Below are positions 35,136 to 43,253 of a stretch of DNA of 64,000 nucleotides, piece by piece. Source of the stretch: Microbulbifer sp. HZ11 (GTDB taxonomy: Bacteria > Pseudomonadota > Gammaproteobacteria > Pseudomonadales > Cellvibrionaceae); assembly GCF_000708675.1 (NCBI RefSeq), contig NZ_JELR01000001.1:1612001-1676000 (forward strand). The letters are read 5' to 3'. Within the stretch, counting starts at the first letter, position 1. Each line of letters starts with the position of its first letter. Both the position numbers and the translations under genes were made by a program. A model generated the notes under the pieces. That model saw nothing but the letters and a program-made list of their open reading frames with translations, did no database searches and had not been told where the DNA came from.

Positions 35136-35195
35136 CCGCCAAGGATGGCGGGGCCGGGGCCAGATCGAACATTCTTGAGTCTCGCCATGGATGGC
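35136..35195. repeat. Two mini-hairpins related to the subfamily-A core
   Basis: CCGCCAAGGATGGCGG (35136-35151) and GCCATGGATGGC (35184-35195) resemble the small inner hairpin CCGCCATGGATGGCGG of the subfamily-A elements at 34382 and 44193. No long outer arms remain, so this looks like a decayed or minimal copy. Confidence 0.45.
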
Positions 35196-35252
35196 TGTCG
35201 AGCGGCTGTTACCCGCACCGTTTACCGGTTGGGTAATCTCCTCGATTACAAG

Positions 35253-35277
35253 AAGCCGGCCTTGCGCCGGCTTTTTT
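35253..35277 (+). terminator. Rho-independent terminator downstream of ppa
   Basis: AAGCCGGC (35253-35260) pairs with GCCGGCTT (35266-35273), loop CTTGC, followed by a run of T to 35277. It lies about 160 bp after the ppa stop, leaving room for the hairpins described between them. Confidence 0.85.
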
Positions 35278-35320
35278 GTGCCCATTAAATAGCCGGGTCT
35301 ATTTATTCGGAGCAGCTTTC

Positions 35321-35935
35321 ATGCCAACCACCATCAATGGTCCCGACGGCAAGCCCCGTTGCGGCTGGTGCGCCGCCACCGACGACTTCCTCCCCTACCA
35401 CGACAATGAATGGGGTTTCCCGGTGGACGACGACAAGCGCCTGTTCGAGAAGATCTGCCTGGAAGGGTTTCAATCGGGGCTGAGCTGGCGAACCATCCTC
35501 GCCAAGCGGGAAAATTTTCGCAAAGCGTTCAAGCAGTTCGACTTCAACAAGGTGGCAAGGTTTTCCGAGAGGGACGTGGAACGACTGCTACTGGATGCGG
35601 GGATAGTGAGACACCGGGGGAAAATAGAGGCGGTCATCAATAACGCCCAGCGCGCCCGGGAAATGGTGAAAGAGGAAGGGTCACTGGCGGCCTATTTCTG
35701 GCGCTTTGAGCCAGAGGAGTCGGAAACTACCGTGCCGCAAAGTGTTTCCACTTCCGATGTCTCCAAGGCCATTTCCAAAGACCTGAAAGAACGCGGCTGG
35801 AAGTTCGTCGGCCCCACCACCGTTTACGCTTTTATGCAGGCAATGGGACTGATCAACGACCATGTGGAAGGTTGCGTGACCCGCAGCGCGGTCGACAAGG
35901 CGAGAAAACGCTTTAAACGGCCTTCAGTCCGGTAG
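35321..35935 (+). CDS. tag: DNA-3-methyladenine glycosylase I
   Basis: Removes 3-methyladenine from alkylated DNA to start base excision repair. The ATG at 35321 has GGAG upstream and gives 204 residues. The Tag signature is complete: RCGWCAATDDFLPYHDNEWGFP (zinc-binding Cys and recognition pocket Trp), FEKICLEGFQSGLSWRTILAKRENF with the catalytic Glu region, and the C-terminal zinc-associated NDHVEGC. The 3' end overlaps the convergent hypothetical gene by 12 bp. Confidence 0.95.
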   Translation: MPTTINGPDGKPRCGWCAATDDFLPYHDNEWGFPVDDDKRLFEKICLEGFQSGLSWRTILAKRENFRKAFKQFDFNKVARFSERDVERLLLDAGIVRHRGKIEAVINNAQRAREMVKEEGSLAAYFWRFEPEESETTVPQSVSTSDVSKAISKDLKERGWKFVGPTTVYAFMQAMGLINDHVEGCVTRSAVDKARKRFKRPSVR

Positions 35936-36463
35936 CTTGAACGACGCCTTGCCAGTGATATGGCTACCCAGCTGCCAGTTGGGCACCTGCACCTGTACAG
36001 GTGGGGGCGCCTGCTGCTCACTGGCCTCAACCAGATTTCCACCGGCGGGCTTCAGGCTCAGGTGGCTCACCGGCACCTGAACCGGATCCACCTTGGCGCG
36101 CTCGTGGTCCTTGAGCAGATACCCCTCCATCGGGGCCAGAGAGAGACCGGTTTCGGAATCCACCTTCTCGGCTGCTGGCGGCTGGAGCTGCGGTGCGGGG
36201 CTGGGCGCCGGGGCAGCTTGCTGCGGCTCACCTTCCGGTTTGAGGGAAGACAGCGCGCCATGACGGGACAGGGTGGCCTGCAGCTGCTCGGCCTGCGCCT
36301 GGCTCAGCCCTTTCTTGATGGCGAGCGGACGACCGCTGAACAGTTTTTCCACGGTGTCCGGGCCGGCCTTGAACAGGCGTGCGAAGTTGGCTTTCACGTC
36401 CGCCACCGTGTACCCCGGCTCCAGGTCGCCGCGGAAAATCACACTGTACGTTGATTCGGTCAT
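35924..36463 (-). CDS. Hypothetical protein with small N-terminal alpha/beta domain and Pro-rich linker
   Basis: Function unknown. Residues 1-75 of 179 (YSVIFRGDLEPGYTVADVKANFARLFKAGPDTVEKLF, RPLAIKKGLSQAQAEQL, LSRHGALSSLKPEG) look like the small domain found at the N-terminus of various gammaproteobacterial proteins of unknown role, with one strand-helix-strand-helix unit. Residues 76-105 form a Pro/Ala/Gln-rich linker and the rest is a polar tail with several Val-Pro pairs (VQVPVSHL, VQVQVPNW). No signal peptide or membrane segment. The reading frame has normal codon use and its 3' end overlaps tag by 12 bp. Confidence 0.7.
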   Translation of the reverse strand: MTESTYSVIFRGDLEPGYTVADVKANFARLFKAGPDTVEKLFSGRPLAIKKGLSQAQAEQLQATLSRHGALSSLKPEGEPQQAAPAPSPAPQLQPPAAEKVDSETGLSLAPMEGYLLKDHERAKVDPVQVPVSHLSLKPAGGNLVEASEQQAPPPVQVQVPNWQLGSHITGKASFKLPD

Positions 36464-36563
36464 TGCCTTACCTCACTGGTAATCTCGATAGTAATGCCGC
36501 TCGTAGTGGGGCCTGCTTATTGTGCTGGCGTCGCTGGCGCGAGCAACAACTATTCAAACCAAT

Positions 36564-37400
36564 TTAATTGTCAGAATCCAGTGTCTGATCCATGGTGTAA
36601 GCGGGAGCGCCTTCACACTTGCCTCCCACTACTCGCGCCGGCACACCGGCGACGGTGGAATGGGCCGGCACGTCTCGCAACACCAGGCTGCCCGCGGCGA
36701 TCTTTACGCCTTCACCGATCTGCACGGGCCCCAGTACCTTGGCGCCAGCACCGATCATCACGCCACGGCCAATTTTCGGGTGGCGATCCCCGCCGCCGCT
36801 GCCGGTGCCACCCAGGGTCACCGAGTGCAGAATGGATACATCATCCTCTACCACGCAGGTTTCCCCCACGACAAAGCCCGTGGCGTGATCAATCATGATG
36901 CCGCAACCAAACCGCGCCGCCGGGTGGATATCCACCGCAAACTGCTCCGACACCTGACTCTGAAAATACAGCGCCAGGGTATGGCGCCCTTTTTTCCACA
37001 ACCAGTGCGCAATACGGTGAGACTGCAGGGCGTGAAACCCCTTGAAATACAGAAACGGCATTAGGTACTGATCGCACGCGGGGTCGCGGTCGAACCAGGC
37101 GCAGATATCCGCCTGCATGCACTGAGAAATAGTGGGGTCATCCGCAAGCGCTGCGGCGATCACTTCCTGCAGTGCGGTGGCGGTCAGTGCTGCGTGATCC
37201 AGGACCGACGCCAACTGGTAGGCCAGAGCTCGATCGATACTGTTGTGACGCAGCACCGTATTATGGAAATAGCTGGCCAGCACCGGTTCCCCAGAAGCGG
37301 CCGCTGCCGCTTCCGCTCGCATTGCAGTCCAGATATCACGCCCTTTTAGCGCACTGCTATTCACGTCGTTAAGAGAAATGGTATTCACTCCTTTACACAC
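36564..37400 (-). CDS. cysE: Serine O-acetyltransferase CysE
   Basis: Acetylates L-serine from acetyl-CoA, the entry step of cysteine synthesis. The 278-residue frame has the N-terminal helical domain (SYFHNTVLRHNSIDRALAYQL) and a left-handed beta-helix with the catalytic VDIHPAARFGCGIMIDHATGFVVGET and the CoA-loop HSVTLGGTGSGGGDRHPKI. The start is uncertain: the frame opens at a GTG (37400) with no good ribosome binding site, while AAAGGAG lies just inside it. It is 6 bp after the VanY-type gene on the same strand. Confidence 0.92.
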   Translation of the reverse strand: MCKGVNTISLNDVNSSALKGRDIWTAMRAEAAAAASGEPVLASYFHNTVLRHNSIDRALAYQLASVLDHAALTATALQEVIAAALADDPTISQCMQADICAWFDRDPACDQYLMPFLYFKGFHALQSHRIAHWLWKKGRHTLALYFQSQVSEQFAVDIHPAARFGCGIMIDHATGFVVGETCVVEDDVSILHSVTLGGTGSGGGDRHPKIGRGVMIGAGAKVLGPVQIGEGVKIAAGSLVLRDVPAHSTVAGVPARVVGGKCEGAPAYTMDQTLDSDN

Positions 37401-37406
37401 TCTATG

Positions 37407-38135
37407 TCACAGCCGGGTGATATTTGTGGGATAAGCAGAGTCGGGGATGGCGATAAACCGCGGATAGATTTCCGGCATCCGCTCGCAGATGCACTCCGAC
37501 AGCGACAGCCCCTGGTCGGATTCACAACTGAGAATCATTTCTACCAGAGCCTGCTCGGTCAGCAGATCCTGGAATTCCCGCGCGCGCGGGGCGTAACTCA
37601 AGTGCCAGCGCTCTGGCGCCACTCCACCGCGGTCTACGGCATAGGGGCGAAACAGCCCGCGACTTTCACCGGCGGCAATTCTTTCGTCCAGCCAGCGGTG
37701 GAAAGGACCAAAAACGCCGTCGTCTGCAACCTCCTCGGGGGTTAGCTGAACCCGGTAACCTTCCTCCACCGCGGCGGCGTCGATCACGTCGAAATCGGTC
37801 CCCCAGTGGTGACGCGACGCGCCCGGTAGCGCGGACCAGCGCAATATAGCGAAGAGAATGTCGTCCGGCGACATCTGCGCCACATCCAGAGGCTTTCCTG
37901 AACTGTCGAGTAGCGGCCGTTGCCCGCACGCCTTGGCATTCCAGATCATTCTCTGACGCTCAAATCCACGAAACCCGGAAACCACTCTGGGCTCGAAGCC
38001 CGCATTGCGCGCGTCGCGTCGCAGCTGGTCAAATGCGCTGAGCGCTTCCGGGTGCATCAGCTGCCCGGATTCGGGTTCCAGGATGACATGCGCATCCGTG
38101 AGTCCGAACAACATGTCACGAATTAATCGGTGCAT
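37407..38135 (-). CDS. VanY-type D-alanyl-D-alanine carboxypeptidase family protein (M15B)
   Basis: A zinc peptidase of the LAS/M15 group that trims peptidoglycan peptides or recycles muropeptides. In 242 residues the metal site is seen as SRHHWGTDFDV (His109, Asp116) and ERWHLSY (Glu175, His178), with SGFRGFERQRMIW upstream as in VanY. There is no signal peptide, so a cytoplasmic role like LdcA/LdcB-type recycling is possible, or export by another route. It precedes cysE by 6 bp in a probable two-gene operon. Confidence 0.85.
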   Translation of the reverse strand: MHRLIRDMLFGLTDAHVILEPESGQLMHPEALSAFDQLRRDARNAGFEPRVVSGFRGFERQRMIWNAKACGQRPLLDSSGKPLDVAQMSPDDILFAILRWSALPGASRHHWGTDFDVIDAAAVEEGYRVQLTPEEVADDGVFGPFHRWLDERIAAGESRGLFRPYAVDRGGVAPERWHLSYAPRAREFQDLLTEQALVEMILSCESDQGLSLSECICERMPEIYPRFIAIPDSAYPTNITRL

Positions 38136-38546
38136 CGAATTCCCAATCTCCAGACTCCAGAACCCGGAGCCTCACCTAACTGACGGCTCCAATCCGAAAC
38201 GGGTGCCCTGCAAAAAACCAAAATGCAGACTAGGCTTTTTCAACAGGCCTGACTAAATAGCACAATTTTACTCAACAATGGTTTCGACCAATGTCGAGGT
38301 ATCGTCACTGTACTGTAATTGATAACGTTCGTCAGGCACCGCTCAGGGCCACGCCCGATAGCCGGAAGCAGGACAATGCATCCACAACCTGTGGCGGTTT
38401 GGCCTTTTATTTTTTTGTGCTATGTTGAACGCCCGTTACAGTTGAGCTGGTAGGAACACTCGTATCCAAGGTTCTCCGGGTTCACTCAGGCAGGCGCAAA
38501 AGGAATCGCGGTTGTCGTACTGTCAAAAAGTTCAGGGAAGAATTTT
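38136..38546. other. Intergenic region upstream of the TfoX_C-type gene
   Basis: About 410 bp between a minus-strand peptidase gene and a + strand small gene. Apart from the promoter-like pair at 38399-38426 I recognise no gene, RNA or repeat. The short + strand frames here have no family resemblance. Confidence 0.4.
38399..38426 (+). promoter_or_regulatory. Possible sigma-70 promoter of the TfoX_C-type gene
   Basis: TTGGCC (38399-38404) and TATGTT (38421-38426) are separated by 16 bp that include a T7 run. The predicted transcript would have a leader of roughly 110 nt before the ATG at 38547. Confidence 0.35.
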
Positions 38547-38831
38547 ATGCACCCAAGTCAGTCAGAGTTGTTGAAACTGAAAAACCTGGGACTTGCCTCC
38601 GTAAACATCCTGCATTCTATCGGCATCCGCACTCTGGATGATTTGCATCGCGTCGGCCCAGCCGAAGCCTTTGCCAGCATTCGCCGCCGGGGTATCAATG
38701 CCTCGCGGGTTCTACTATACGCGCTGCAAGGGGCGATACTCGACATACACTGGAACGATCTCGACCCAGACCTGAAAGCCAATCTGGTCAGTGAAGCTGA
38801 GCAGCTGCTGGCACGCAAAGACAGCGCCTGA
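38547..38831 (+). CDS. TfoX C-terminal-domain protein
   Basis: A 94-residue stand-alone TfoX_C domain. The helix-hairpin-helix-like sequence LLKLKNLGLASVNILHSIGIRTLDDLHRVGPAEAFASIRR and LLYALQGAILDIHWNDLD match the C-terminal half of Sxy/TfoX competence regulators. The N-terminal TfoX domain is absent, so a role in competence cannot be assumed; many genomes carry such stand-alone copies of unknown function. It stands alone on the + strand before htpX. Confidence 0.85.
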   Translation: MHPSQSELLKLKNLGLASVNILHSIGIRTLDDLHRVGPAEAFASIRRRGINASRVLLYALQGAILDIHWNDLDPDLKANLVSEAEQLLARKDSA

Positions 38832-39026
38832 CCTCCTGCGCGCCCTCCGGTCAATTTTGCGCCCTTTCCACTTGTAAATGACCCGACCCGACCCTATCTA
38901 GTGCGAGATCCTATCGCGGGGTCATTTCGGAACCACTTTCCCCACACTGAGGTCTTATGCGCCCGGTGGGGCCGGTGGTCTCACCTTATTATTATTCGGT
39001 TTCTGCTTACCCTTCGGAGAATGCAC

Positions 39027-39914
39027 ATGCTGCGAATAGGGCTTTTCCTGCTAACCAACCTGGCGGTGATGGTGCTGGTTGGCATCATCTTTAACCTGCT
39101 GGGCATCCAGGGAATTCTCGATGCCAACGGCGTCAACCTGAACCTGCCCGGACTACTGCTGATGTGCGCCATTTTCGGCATCGGCGGCTCTCTGATTTCC
39201 CTGCTGCTGTCGAAAACCCTCGCGCGCATGTCCACCCGCACTCAGATCATCGACCAGCCGCAAACTGCAGACGAGCGCTGGCTGGTGGAAACCGTACGCG
39301 AATTGTCACAGAAAGCGGGCATCGGCATGCCAGACGTGGGTATTTTTCCCATGCCACAGGCCAATGCGTTTGCCACAGGCTGGAACCGCAACAACGCCTT
39401 GGTGGCAGTAAGCGCAGGCCTTCTGCAACGCTTCAATCGGGATGAGGCCCGCGCGGTGATTGGTCACGAAATCGGCCACGTGGCCAACGGAGATATGATC
39501 ACGCTGGCCCTGATTCAGGGGGTAGTGAACACCTTTGTCATGTTCTTCGCGCGCCTGGTAGGCTTTTTTGTCGACCGTGTGCTGCTGCGCAACGAACAGG
39601 GCCTGGGTATTGGCTACTACATCACTTCCATCGTGATGGACATTGTTTTCGGATTCTTCGCCATGATGGTGGTCGCCTGGTTCAGCCGTCGCCGCGAATA
39701 CCGCGCGGATGCCGCCGGTGCACACCTGGCTAGCCCGGATGCGATGATTGCGGCACTGGCGCGCATCAAGGCCGAATCGGAAGCGGGCCGCGAGGAGCCG
39801 CTGCCGGCCAACATGAAGGCGTTCGGTATTTACGGCAACAGTATGGCCGCCCTCCTGGCCAGCCACCCGCCGCTTGAGGATCGTATCCTGGCGCTGCAAA
39901 ATTCTGCTCGCTGA
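39027..39914 (+). CDS. htpX: Membrane-bound protease HtpX
   Basis: An M48 zinc metalloprotease of the inner membrane that degrades misfolded membrane proteins with FtsH. The ATG at 39027 is taken because CGGAGA then has the right spacing; an ATG at 39021 sits directly against that site. The 295-residue protein (family about 290) has two N-terminal TMs ([40 protein letters not shown]), the HEIGH zinc motif ([13 protein letters not shown]), two further TMs and the third ligand in [10 protein letters not shown]. Confidence 0.96.
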   Translation: MLRIGLFLLTNLAVMVLVGIIFNLLGIQGILDANGVNLNLPGLLLMCAIFGIGGSLISLLLSKTLARMSTRTQIIDQPQTADERWLVETVRELSQKAGIGMPDVGIFPMPQANAFATGWNRNNALVAVSAGLLQRFNRDEARAVIGHEIGHVANGDMITLALIQGVVNTFVMFFARLVGFFVDRVLLRNEQGLGIGYYITSIVMDIVFGFFAMMVVAWFSRRREYRADAAGAHLASPDAMIAALARIKAESEAGREEPLPANMKAFGIYGNSMAALLASHPPLEDRILALQNSAR

Positions 39915-40022
39915 CCGTATCTTTTGCAGAGCGTCCCTGGTGTGGGCGCTCTGTTTGCTCCGGCCCTGTGGCCACGTAATCTGCGGTCGTATAAATAGCC
40001 CACGCAGGAAACCGCCCACACC

Positions 40023-41084
40023 ATGTACCTGACCAGACTCTTATCGCGTTTCGTTTTCGCCACTGTTCTTACCTGCCTCGCCATCGGCGCGACTGCCGAT
40101 TCCCGCGTTCCCCAGTTCGCTACCGACGATGAAACCAACACCATGCAGGTGTTCAACTTCGCCAGTCCGTCGGTGGTCTTTGTTACCAATGAGACCCTGG
40201 TGCGGGACCGCTGGACCCTGCGCCTGCACTCGGTACCCAAGGGTTCCGGCAGTGGGTTTATCTGGGATGACCAGGGCCATGTGGTGACCAACTTCCACGT
40301 GATCGAGAAGGCGCGCAAGATCACCATTACCCTGCAGGATCGCAGTGAGTGGCCCGCGCAGTTGGTGGGTTCGGCGCCGGAGAAAGATCTGGCGGTGCTG
40401 AAGATCAATGCCCCTCGGGAACTGCTGAAGCCGCTGGTGGCGGGTGAATCTGCGGGCCTTTCCGTTGGCCGTAAGGTGCTGGCGATTGGCAATCCATTCG
40501 GGCTGGATACCACTCTGACCACGGGAGTGGTGAGCGCGCTGGGGCGGGAAATTGAGGCCGCGGGAAACCGGACCATTCGCAATGTGATCCAAACGGATGC
40601 GGCGATCAATCCAGGCAATTCCGGTGGCCCGCTGCTGGATAGCAGTGGGCGGCTGATTGGAGTGAATACGGCGATTTACAGCCCGAGTGGTGCGAGTGTT
40701 GGTATTGGCTTTGCGATTCCGGTGGATACGGTGAAGAAAATCGTGCCGGAGTTGATTGCCCACGGTCGTTTGGTGCGGCCGATTCTGGGGATTGAGTCGG
40801 CGCCGGACCAATGGGCGAGTCGCTACGATTTTGAGGGTGTGGCGGTGTTGCGCACGGCGCCTGGGTTGCCGGCGGAGAAGGCTGGGCTGCGTGGGGTTTA
40901 TCGCGGTAGTCGTGGTGGCTGGCAATTGGGAGATGTGATTGTGGGGATCGATGGTCAGCCGGTGAATAATTACGACGATCTGATGAATTTGCTGGAAAAC
41001 CGGCAGCCTGGGGATCGGGTGCGGGTGGATTATTTGCGGGATGGGGAAGCTTATCAGACTTCTCTGATTCTAGCGGCTCCCTAA
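40023..41084 (+). CDS. HtrA/DegP-like periplasmic serine protease with one PDZ domain
   Basis: A trypsin-like S1C protease. The 353 residues start with a signal peptide (FVFATVLTCLAIGATA, cleavage near residue 25). The catalytic triad is His92 (VVTNFHVIEKA), Asp122 (PEKDLAVLKI) and Ser200 (NPGNSGGPLL). One PDZ domain follows (about 255-350). The size fits DegS/HhoB-like one-PDZ proteases, but there is no membrane anchor, so a soluble periplasmic enzyme is likely. The 3' half of the gene uses many more G- and T-ending codons than the 5' half. A hairpin element follows the stop. Confidence 0.9.
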   Translation: MYLTRLLSRFVFATVLTCLAIGATADSRVPQFATDDETNTMQVFNFASPSVVFVTNETLVRDRWTLRLHSVPKGSGSGFIWDDQGHVVTNFHVIEKARKITITLQDRSEWPAQLVGSAPEKDLAVLKINAPRELLKPLVAGESAGLSVGRKVLAIGNPFGLDTTLTTGVVSALGREIEAAGNRTIRNVIQTDAAINPGNSGGPLLDSSGRLIGVNTAIYSPSGASVGIGFAIPVDTVKKIVPELIAHGRLVRPILGIESAPDQWASRYDFEGVAVLRTAPGLPAEKAGLRGVYRGSRGGWQLGDVIVGIDGQPVNNYDDLMNLLENRQPGDRVRVDYLRDGEAYQTSLILAAP

Positions 41085-41100
41085 TCAGCTTCGATTCAAT

Positions 41101-41290
41101 CTCCGGTGGCGGCGCCGCTACCGGGTAAGGCCTTGTGAGACACGCCGTGCACCCATCCCTGGGGGCTCTGCAAAACACCCTGTTTTTGACAAAACGGTAA
41201 TCCGTTTTGGACGCCAAAGGCGCCCGCAGGGTGAGGGCAGGAACTGCCCGAATCAACGTCTCGCAAAGCCATTCCCGGCATCGAGACCTT
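41101..41290. repeat. Intergenic hairpin element, subfamily A, variant copy with enlarged core
   Basis: The left arm (41119-41140, TACCGGGTAAGGCCTTGTGA...) and right arm (41259-41280, TCTCGCAAAGCC...) match imperfectly, with about six differences in 22. The left half of the core (41141-41171) is the reverse complement of the conserved CAGAGCCCCCAGGGA...GGCGTGT block. The other half is replaced by several small hairpins: CACCCTG (41176-41182)/CAGGGTG (41227-41233) enclosing AAAACGG/CCGTTTT (41191-41208). It fills the gap between the HtrA-like gene and the Rieske gene. Confidence 0.75.
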
Positions 41291-41376
41291 CGCCCCGACT
41301 CTCCAGGTAGTTTTCCCTGCCACCTTTTCGCTACACTGCGTGCTCAGTTATCACTTATTAAGCGTTAGTTATCCCC

Positions 41377-41721
41377 ATGCAAAAACATTTCCTCTGCGGC
41401 TACGAAGACCTAAACGAAGGCGATTCCAAAGGCTTTTCTCTGGGTGAGAAAAGCGCGGGGATGGACAATGTTTTTGCGGTAAAGAAAGATGGCGAGGTCT
41501 ACGCCTACAAGAACGTGTGTCCGCACCGTGGGATCAATCTTGAGTGGCAGCCGGATCAGTTTCTGGATTCGGAGAAGGCGTTGATTCAGTGTGCTTCCCA
41601 CGGTGCCTTGTTTGAGATCAGCACCGGGGAATGCATTGCCGGTCCCTGTGCAGGGGATGCGCTGACGCCAGTGCCGGTGGAGTACGCGCAGGACGGGCTC
41701 TATGTGTTGCTGGCGGACTGA
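41377..41721 (+). CDS. Rieske [2Fe-2S] domain protein
   Basis: A small ferredoxin-like protein of 114 residues made of one Rieske domain. Cluster ligands are Cys48 and His50 in CPHRG and Cys72 and His75 in CASHGALF. It has no membrane anchor and no oxygenase catalytic domain, so it is a soluble electron carrier or a subunit whose partner is elsewhere; the family (NirD/ferredoxin-like) does not fix the role. It is a single-gene unit convergent with sfsA. Confidence 0.9.
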   Translation: MQKHFLCGYEDLNEGDSKGFSLGEKSAGMDNVFAVKKDGEVYAYKNVCPHRGINLEWQPDQFLDSEKALIQCASHGALFEISTGECIAGPCAGDALTPVPVEYAQDGLYVLLAD

Positions 41722-41734
41722 TTAATCCGCTCGA

Positions 41735-42442
41735 TTATTCGACGGGCCGATAGGGTACCGGCTCGGTGAGGCAGATTTCTTCTGCGTCGAGCTTGGCCCG
41801 GTAGGCAATGACTTCTACGCCCGCGGCGACGGCTTCTTTCAAAGCGGTGGCGTAAGCCGGGTCAATTTCGGCGGCAGCTTCTACGGTTTCGATGGCGCTG
41901 TGCTGGACGCAATAAAACAGTACCGCGCGGGTACCGCTCTGGGCGAGTTTCTGCAACTCGCGCAGGTGTTTGCTGCCCCGTGCACTGACGGCATCGGGAA
42001 AGAGTCCCCGGTTACCTTCCGCGAGAGTGACATTTTTCACTTCCACATAGCAGTCGCCCTGCTCGCCGCTGAGCAGGAAGTCGATGCGGCTGTTTTCCTC
42101 TCCGTATTTCACTTCCCGGCGCAGACTGTTGTACCCCTGTAATTCTTCCACCGCACCATTGTTGATGGCTTCTTCCACCAGGTGGTTGGCACGGCCGGTG
42201 TTGACGCCGGCGAGAGCGCCTTCAGAAGTGGTACTGATCTCGAGGGTATGGCGGTACTTGCGTTTGGGGTTGCCGGAGTCGGAGTACCAACAGGGGGTGT
42301 TTTCTTCCCAACAATTTTTCATCGAGCCGGTATTGGGACAGTGGATGGTTATAATTTCACCATTCGGTAATTCAATATCGGCCAAAAAACGCTTGTAGCG
42401 GCGCAGGAGTTTGCCCTGGGCCAGTGGCGGGCTGAGTTTCAC
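41735..42442 (-). CDS. sfsA: Sugar fermentation stimulation protein SfsA
   Basis: SfsA is a conserved protein with an OB-like N-terminus and a nuclease-like fold; its exact role is unsettled. The 235 residues include the family motifs IHCPNTGSMKNCWEE, VNTGRANHLVEEAINNG, the DFLLSGEQGDCYVEVKNVTLAE nuclease-like core and FPDAVSARGSKHLRELQ. Length is standard. It is divergent from dksA across 290 bp; sfsA next to dksA is the usual order in gammaproteobacteria. Confidence 0.95.
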   Translation of the reverse strand: MKLSPPLAQGKLLRRYKRFLADIELPNGEIITIHCPNTGSMKNCWEENTPCWYSDSGNPKRKYRHTLEISTTSEGALAGVNTGRANHLVEEAINNGAVEELQGYNSLRREVKYGEENSRIDFLLSGEQGDCYVEVKNVTLAEGNRGLFPDAVSARGSKHLRELQKLAQSGTRAVLFYCVQHSAIETVEAAAEIDPAYATALKEAVAAGVEVIAYRAKLDAEEICLTEPVPYRPVE

Positions 42443-42732
42443 GGGGACTTCTCGCTTTTTTGCTCAAAAAGTCATCACTTGTAGATGTGGACGACAAGTT
42501 GGGGAAATTTTGGCCGCCAGAATACACCAATCGGGTCATCCGTTGTGGGAGGATCGTCGCCGGCACGCGGGTACGGCAACATTTTGTGGCGCTGTCGGGA
42601 GAGATTTGATAGTTTCCACGGCTTGGTCGCGATAGCGGCTTTAATACAGCCTGAGGTCCAGGCTTTCGCCTGCTAGGCTTGAATTTGGTTGTAGTGCCCC
42701 TATTAAGTAGGGCCCGATTTACGAGAGAGGCA

Positions 42733-43176
42733 ATGACTATGCCCAATACTGCTGCGAAATCCGATTCTCTGCACGGCTTTGAGCCCTATCAGGAACAGAA
42801 GGGCGAGGAGTACATGAATGAGAAGCAGCAGGAGCATTTCCGCAAGCTGCTTCTGGCCTGGAAGGCCGAATTGATGGCAGAGGTGGATCGCACCGTAACT
42901 CATATGAAAGATGAAGCTGCGAACTTTCCGGACCCAGCGGATCGCGCCAGCCAGGAGGAAGAATTCAGCCTGGAACTGCGCACCCGCGACCGCGAGCGCA
43001 AGCTGATCAAAAAAATCGATTCCACCATCGAGCTGATCGATCAGGACGACTACGGCTTCTGTGAAGCCTGCGGCGTCGAAATCGGCATCCGCCGCTTGGA
43101 AGCCCGTCCCACCGCAACCCTGTGTGTGGACTGCAAAACCCTGGCGGAAATCAAAGAGAAGCAGATCTCGGGCTGA
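42733..43176 (+). CDS. dksA: RNA polymerase-binding transcription factor DksA
   Basis: DksA inserts its coiled coil into the RNA polymerase secondary channel and acts with ppGpp. The 147-residue protein has PYQEQKGEEYMNEKQQEHFRK, the coiled-coil tip DPADRASQEEEF and the four-cysteine zinc finger CEACGVEIGIRRLEARP...CVDC. The ATG at 42733 sits close to the ribosome binding site GAGAGG; a second ATG two codons later (42739) has better spacing and may be the real start. gluQ follows by 77 bp, the usual dksA-gluQ pair. Confidence 0.96.
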   Translation: MTMPNTAAKSDSLHGFEPYQEQKGEEYMNEKQQEHFRKLLLAWKAELMAEVDRTVTHMKDEAANFPDPADRASQEEEFSLELRTRDRERKLIKKIDSTIELIDQDDYGFCEACGVEIGIRRLEARPTATLCVDCKTLAEIKEKQISG

Positions 43177-43253
43177 TCGAACACTCTTCGGGTAGCGTCC
43201 AACGGCGCTGCCCGGCTCCCCCTTCCTGCATCAAACACACTCCAACCTTTCCC

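Noticed and set aside
37376..37400. Possible rare ATT start of cysE behind AAAGGAG
   Set aside because: Spacing would suit it, but ATT starts are very rare. The GTG at the frame opening was kept and the doubt stated instead.
19881..38919. Recurring GATAGGATC in intergenic DNA (19884, 26045 and, inverted, 38908)
   Set aside because: Most likely -10-type promoter sequence (TAGGAT) or chance; spacing to genes differs at each place and no symmetry or consistent context was found.
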